DNA from: Balneolales bacterium
GTDB taxonomy: Bacteria; Bacteroidota; Rhodothermia; Balneolales; Natronogracilivirgulaceae
Reading direction: 5' to 3'
Length of the DNA stretch: 5,904 nucleotides
NCBI GenBank assembly: GCA_007127665.1
Contig: SKYY01000186.1
Location: 1 to 5,904, forward strand
The position numbers and the translations under genes are program-made. Position 1 is the first letter of the stretch, and each line of letters begins with the position of its first letter. A model generated the notes under the pieces. That model saw nothing but the letters and a program-made list of their open reading frames with translations, searched no databases and was not told where the DNA came from. Shown here piece after piece: positions 5,417-5,904 of the stretch.

Positions 5417-5445
5417 CTTCTTCCGAACCCTAAATTATTATTGCT

Positions 5446-5904
5446 ATGCGTGTACTTGTTACAGAGCCCCAACCCGGCAAGGGGATCGATCTGCTTTCCG
5501 CCCGATATGATGTGACCGTTGGCCGGCGCGGTGATTTTGACAGTGAAGAACGCCTGAAAGAGGTGATCGGCGACTATGACGCCCTGCTGAGCTGCCTGTC
5601 CACCCCCGTCACAGGGGATGTGCTCCGTGCCGGCAAAAAGCTGCGGATCGTATCCAACTATGCCGTGGGATACAATAATATTGATGTGGAGACCGCGAAG
5701 GAACTCGGGATCCTGGTTTCCAATACACCGGATGTGCTCACCGAGGCGACGGCCGACTGTGCGTTTGCGCTGCTTCTGGGGGTTGGCCGGCGCATCCGCG
5801 AAGCCGAGGACAGCCTGCGGGCCGGCGAGTTCGACGGCTGGCACCCGTTCGGTTTTCTGGGAACGGAGATCCACGGCAAAAACGCTGGAATTCTCGGCCT
5901 GGGC
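5446..5904 (+). CDS. D-isomer-specific 2-hydroxyacid dehydrogenase, N-terminal part (runs off the right edge)
   Basis: This NAD(P)H-dependent oxidoreductase reduces or oxidises small 2-keto/2-hydroxy acids; glyoxylate or hydroxypyruvate reductase is the closest resemblance. All 153 visible codons are open to the window edge. Recognisable parts are MRVLVTEP, the catalytic-domain block IVSNYAVGYNNIDVETAKEL (68-87), GILVSNTPDVLTEATAD (88-104), the helix FALLLGVGRRIREAE, and GWHPFGFLGTEIHGK. The last residues, AGILGLG (147-153), begin the GxGxxG dinucleotide-binding loop. The catalytic Arg, Glu and His lie beyond the edge, so substrate cannot be decided. VSNYAVGYNNID favours glyoxylate/hydroxypyruvate reductases over SerA. 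The start is 29 bases after the lipoprotein stop with no Shine-Dalgarno, so it may be in the same transcript. Confidence 0.93.
   Translation, partial: MRVLVTEPQPGKGIDLLSARYDVTVGRRGDFDSEERLKEVIGDYDALLSCLSTPVTGDVLRAGKKLRIVSNYAVGYNNIDVETAKELGILVSNTPDVLTEATADCAFALLLGVGRRIREAEDSLRAGEFDGWHPFGFLGTEIHGKNAGILGLG

Noticed and set aside
5359..5874. Minus-strand open frame (171 codons) opposite the 2-hydroxyacid dehydrogenase
   Set aside because: The plus-strand dehydrogenase is open over its full length with clear family motifs; this is its shadow.

Overview
The window reads as ordinary chromosomal housekeeping DNA from a bacterium of the Bacteroidota/Rhodothermota/Balneolota group. That assignment is an inference. 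It rests on moderately high GC, few clear Shine-Dalgarno sites, promoter-like sites that fit a TTG-N20/21-TAnnTT pattern (close to the TTTG/TAnnTTTG type known from Bacteroidota), and a membrane-anchored LytR_C protein next to rsfS. I see no mobile element, CRISPR array, phage gene, toxin-antitoxin pair or defence system.

Left part (1-760, minus strand): four tRNA genes are followed by the start of tuf, transcribed in the order tRNA-Thr(TGT), tRNA-Tyr(GTA), tRNA-Gly(TCC), tRNA-Thr(GGT), tuf. This is the same order and the same anticodons as the thrU-tyrU-glyT-thrT-tufB operon of Escherichia coli. A promoter-like site with an A/T-rich upstream element lies near 730-783. A terminator-like hairpin sits, unexpectedly, between that promoter and the first tRNA.

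Middle (790-3140, minus strand): a compact queA-ispD-ispF cluster. QueA acts in queuosine tRNA modification. IspD and IspF catalyse the third and fifth steps of the MEP isoprenoid pathway. queA and ispD are 3 bases apart. ispD and ispF are separated by 80 bases that contain a degenerate tandem 10-base repeat running over the ispD stop codon.

Divergent point (3141-3238): promoter-like elements for queA (minus) and a tRNA-Ser(CGA) gene (plus) overlap in a short A/T-rich stretch.

Right part (3239-5904, plus strand): tRNA-Ser(CGA), a small exported protein of unknown function with beta-rich character, a single-pass membrane protein with a LytR_C domain but no LCP catalytic domain, the ribosomal silencing factor rsfS, a small predicted lipoprotein whose start overlaps the rsfS end, and the first 153 codons of a D-isomer-specific 2-hydroxyacid dehydrogenase that runs off the window. 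The three least understood genes (3516-4016, 4065-4505, 4937-5416) are the only place where something poorly described could lie. They look like small envelope proteins around rsfS.
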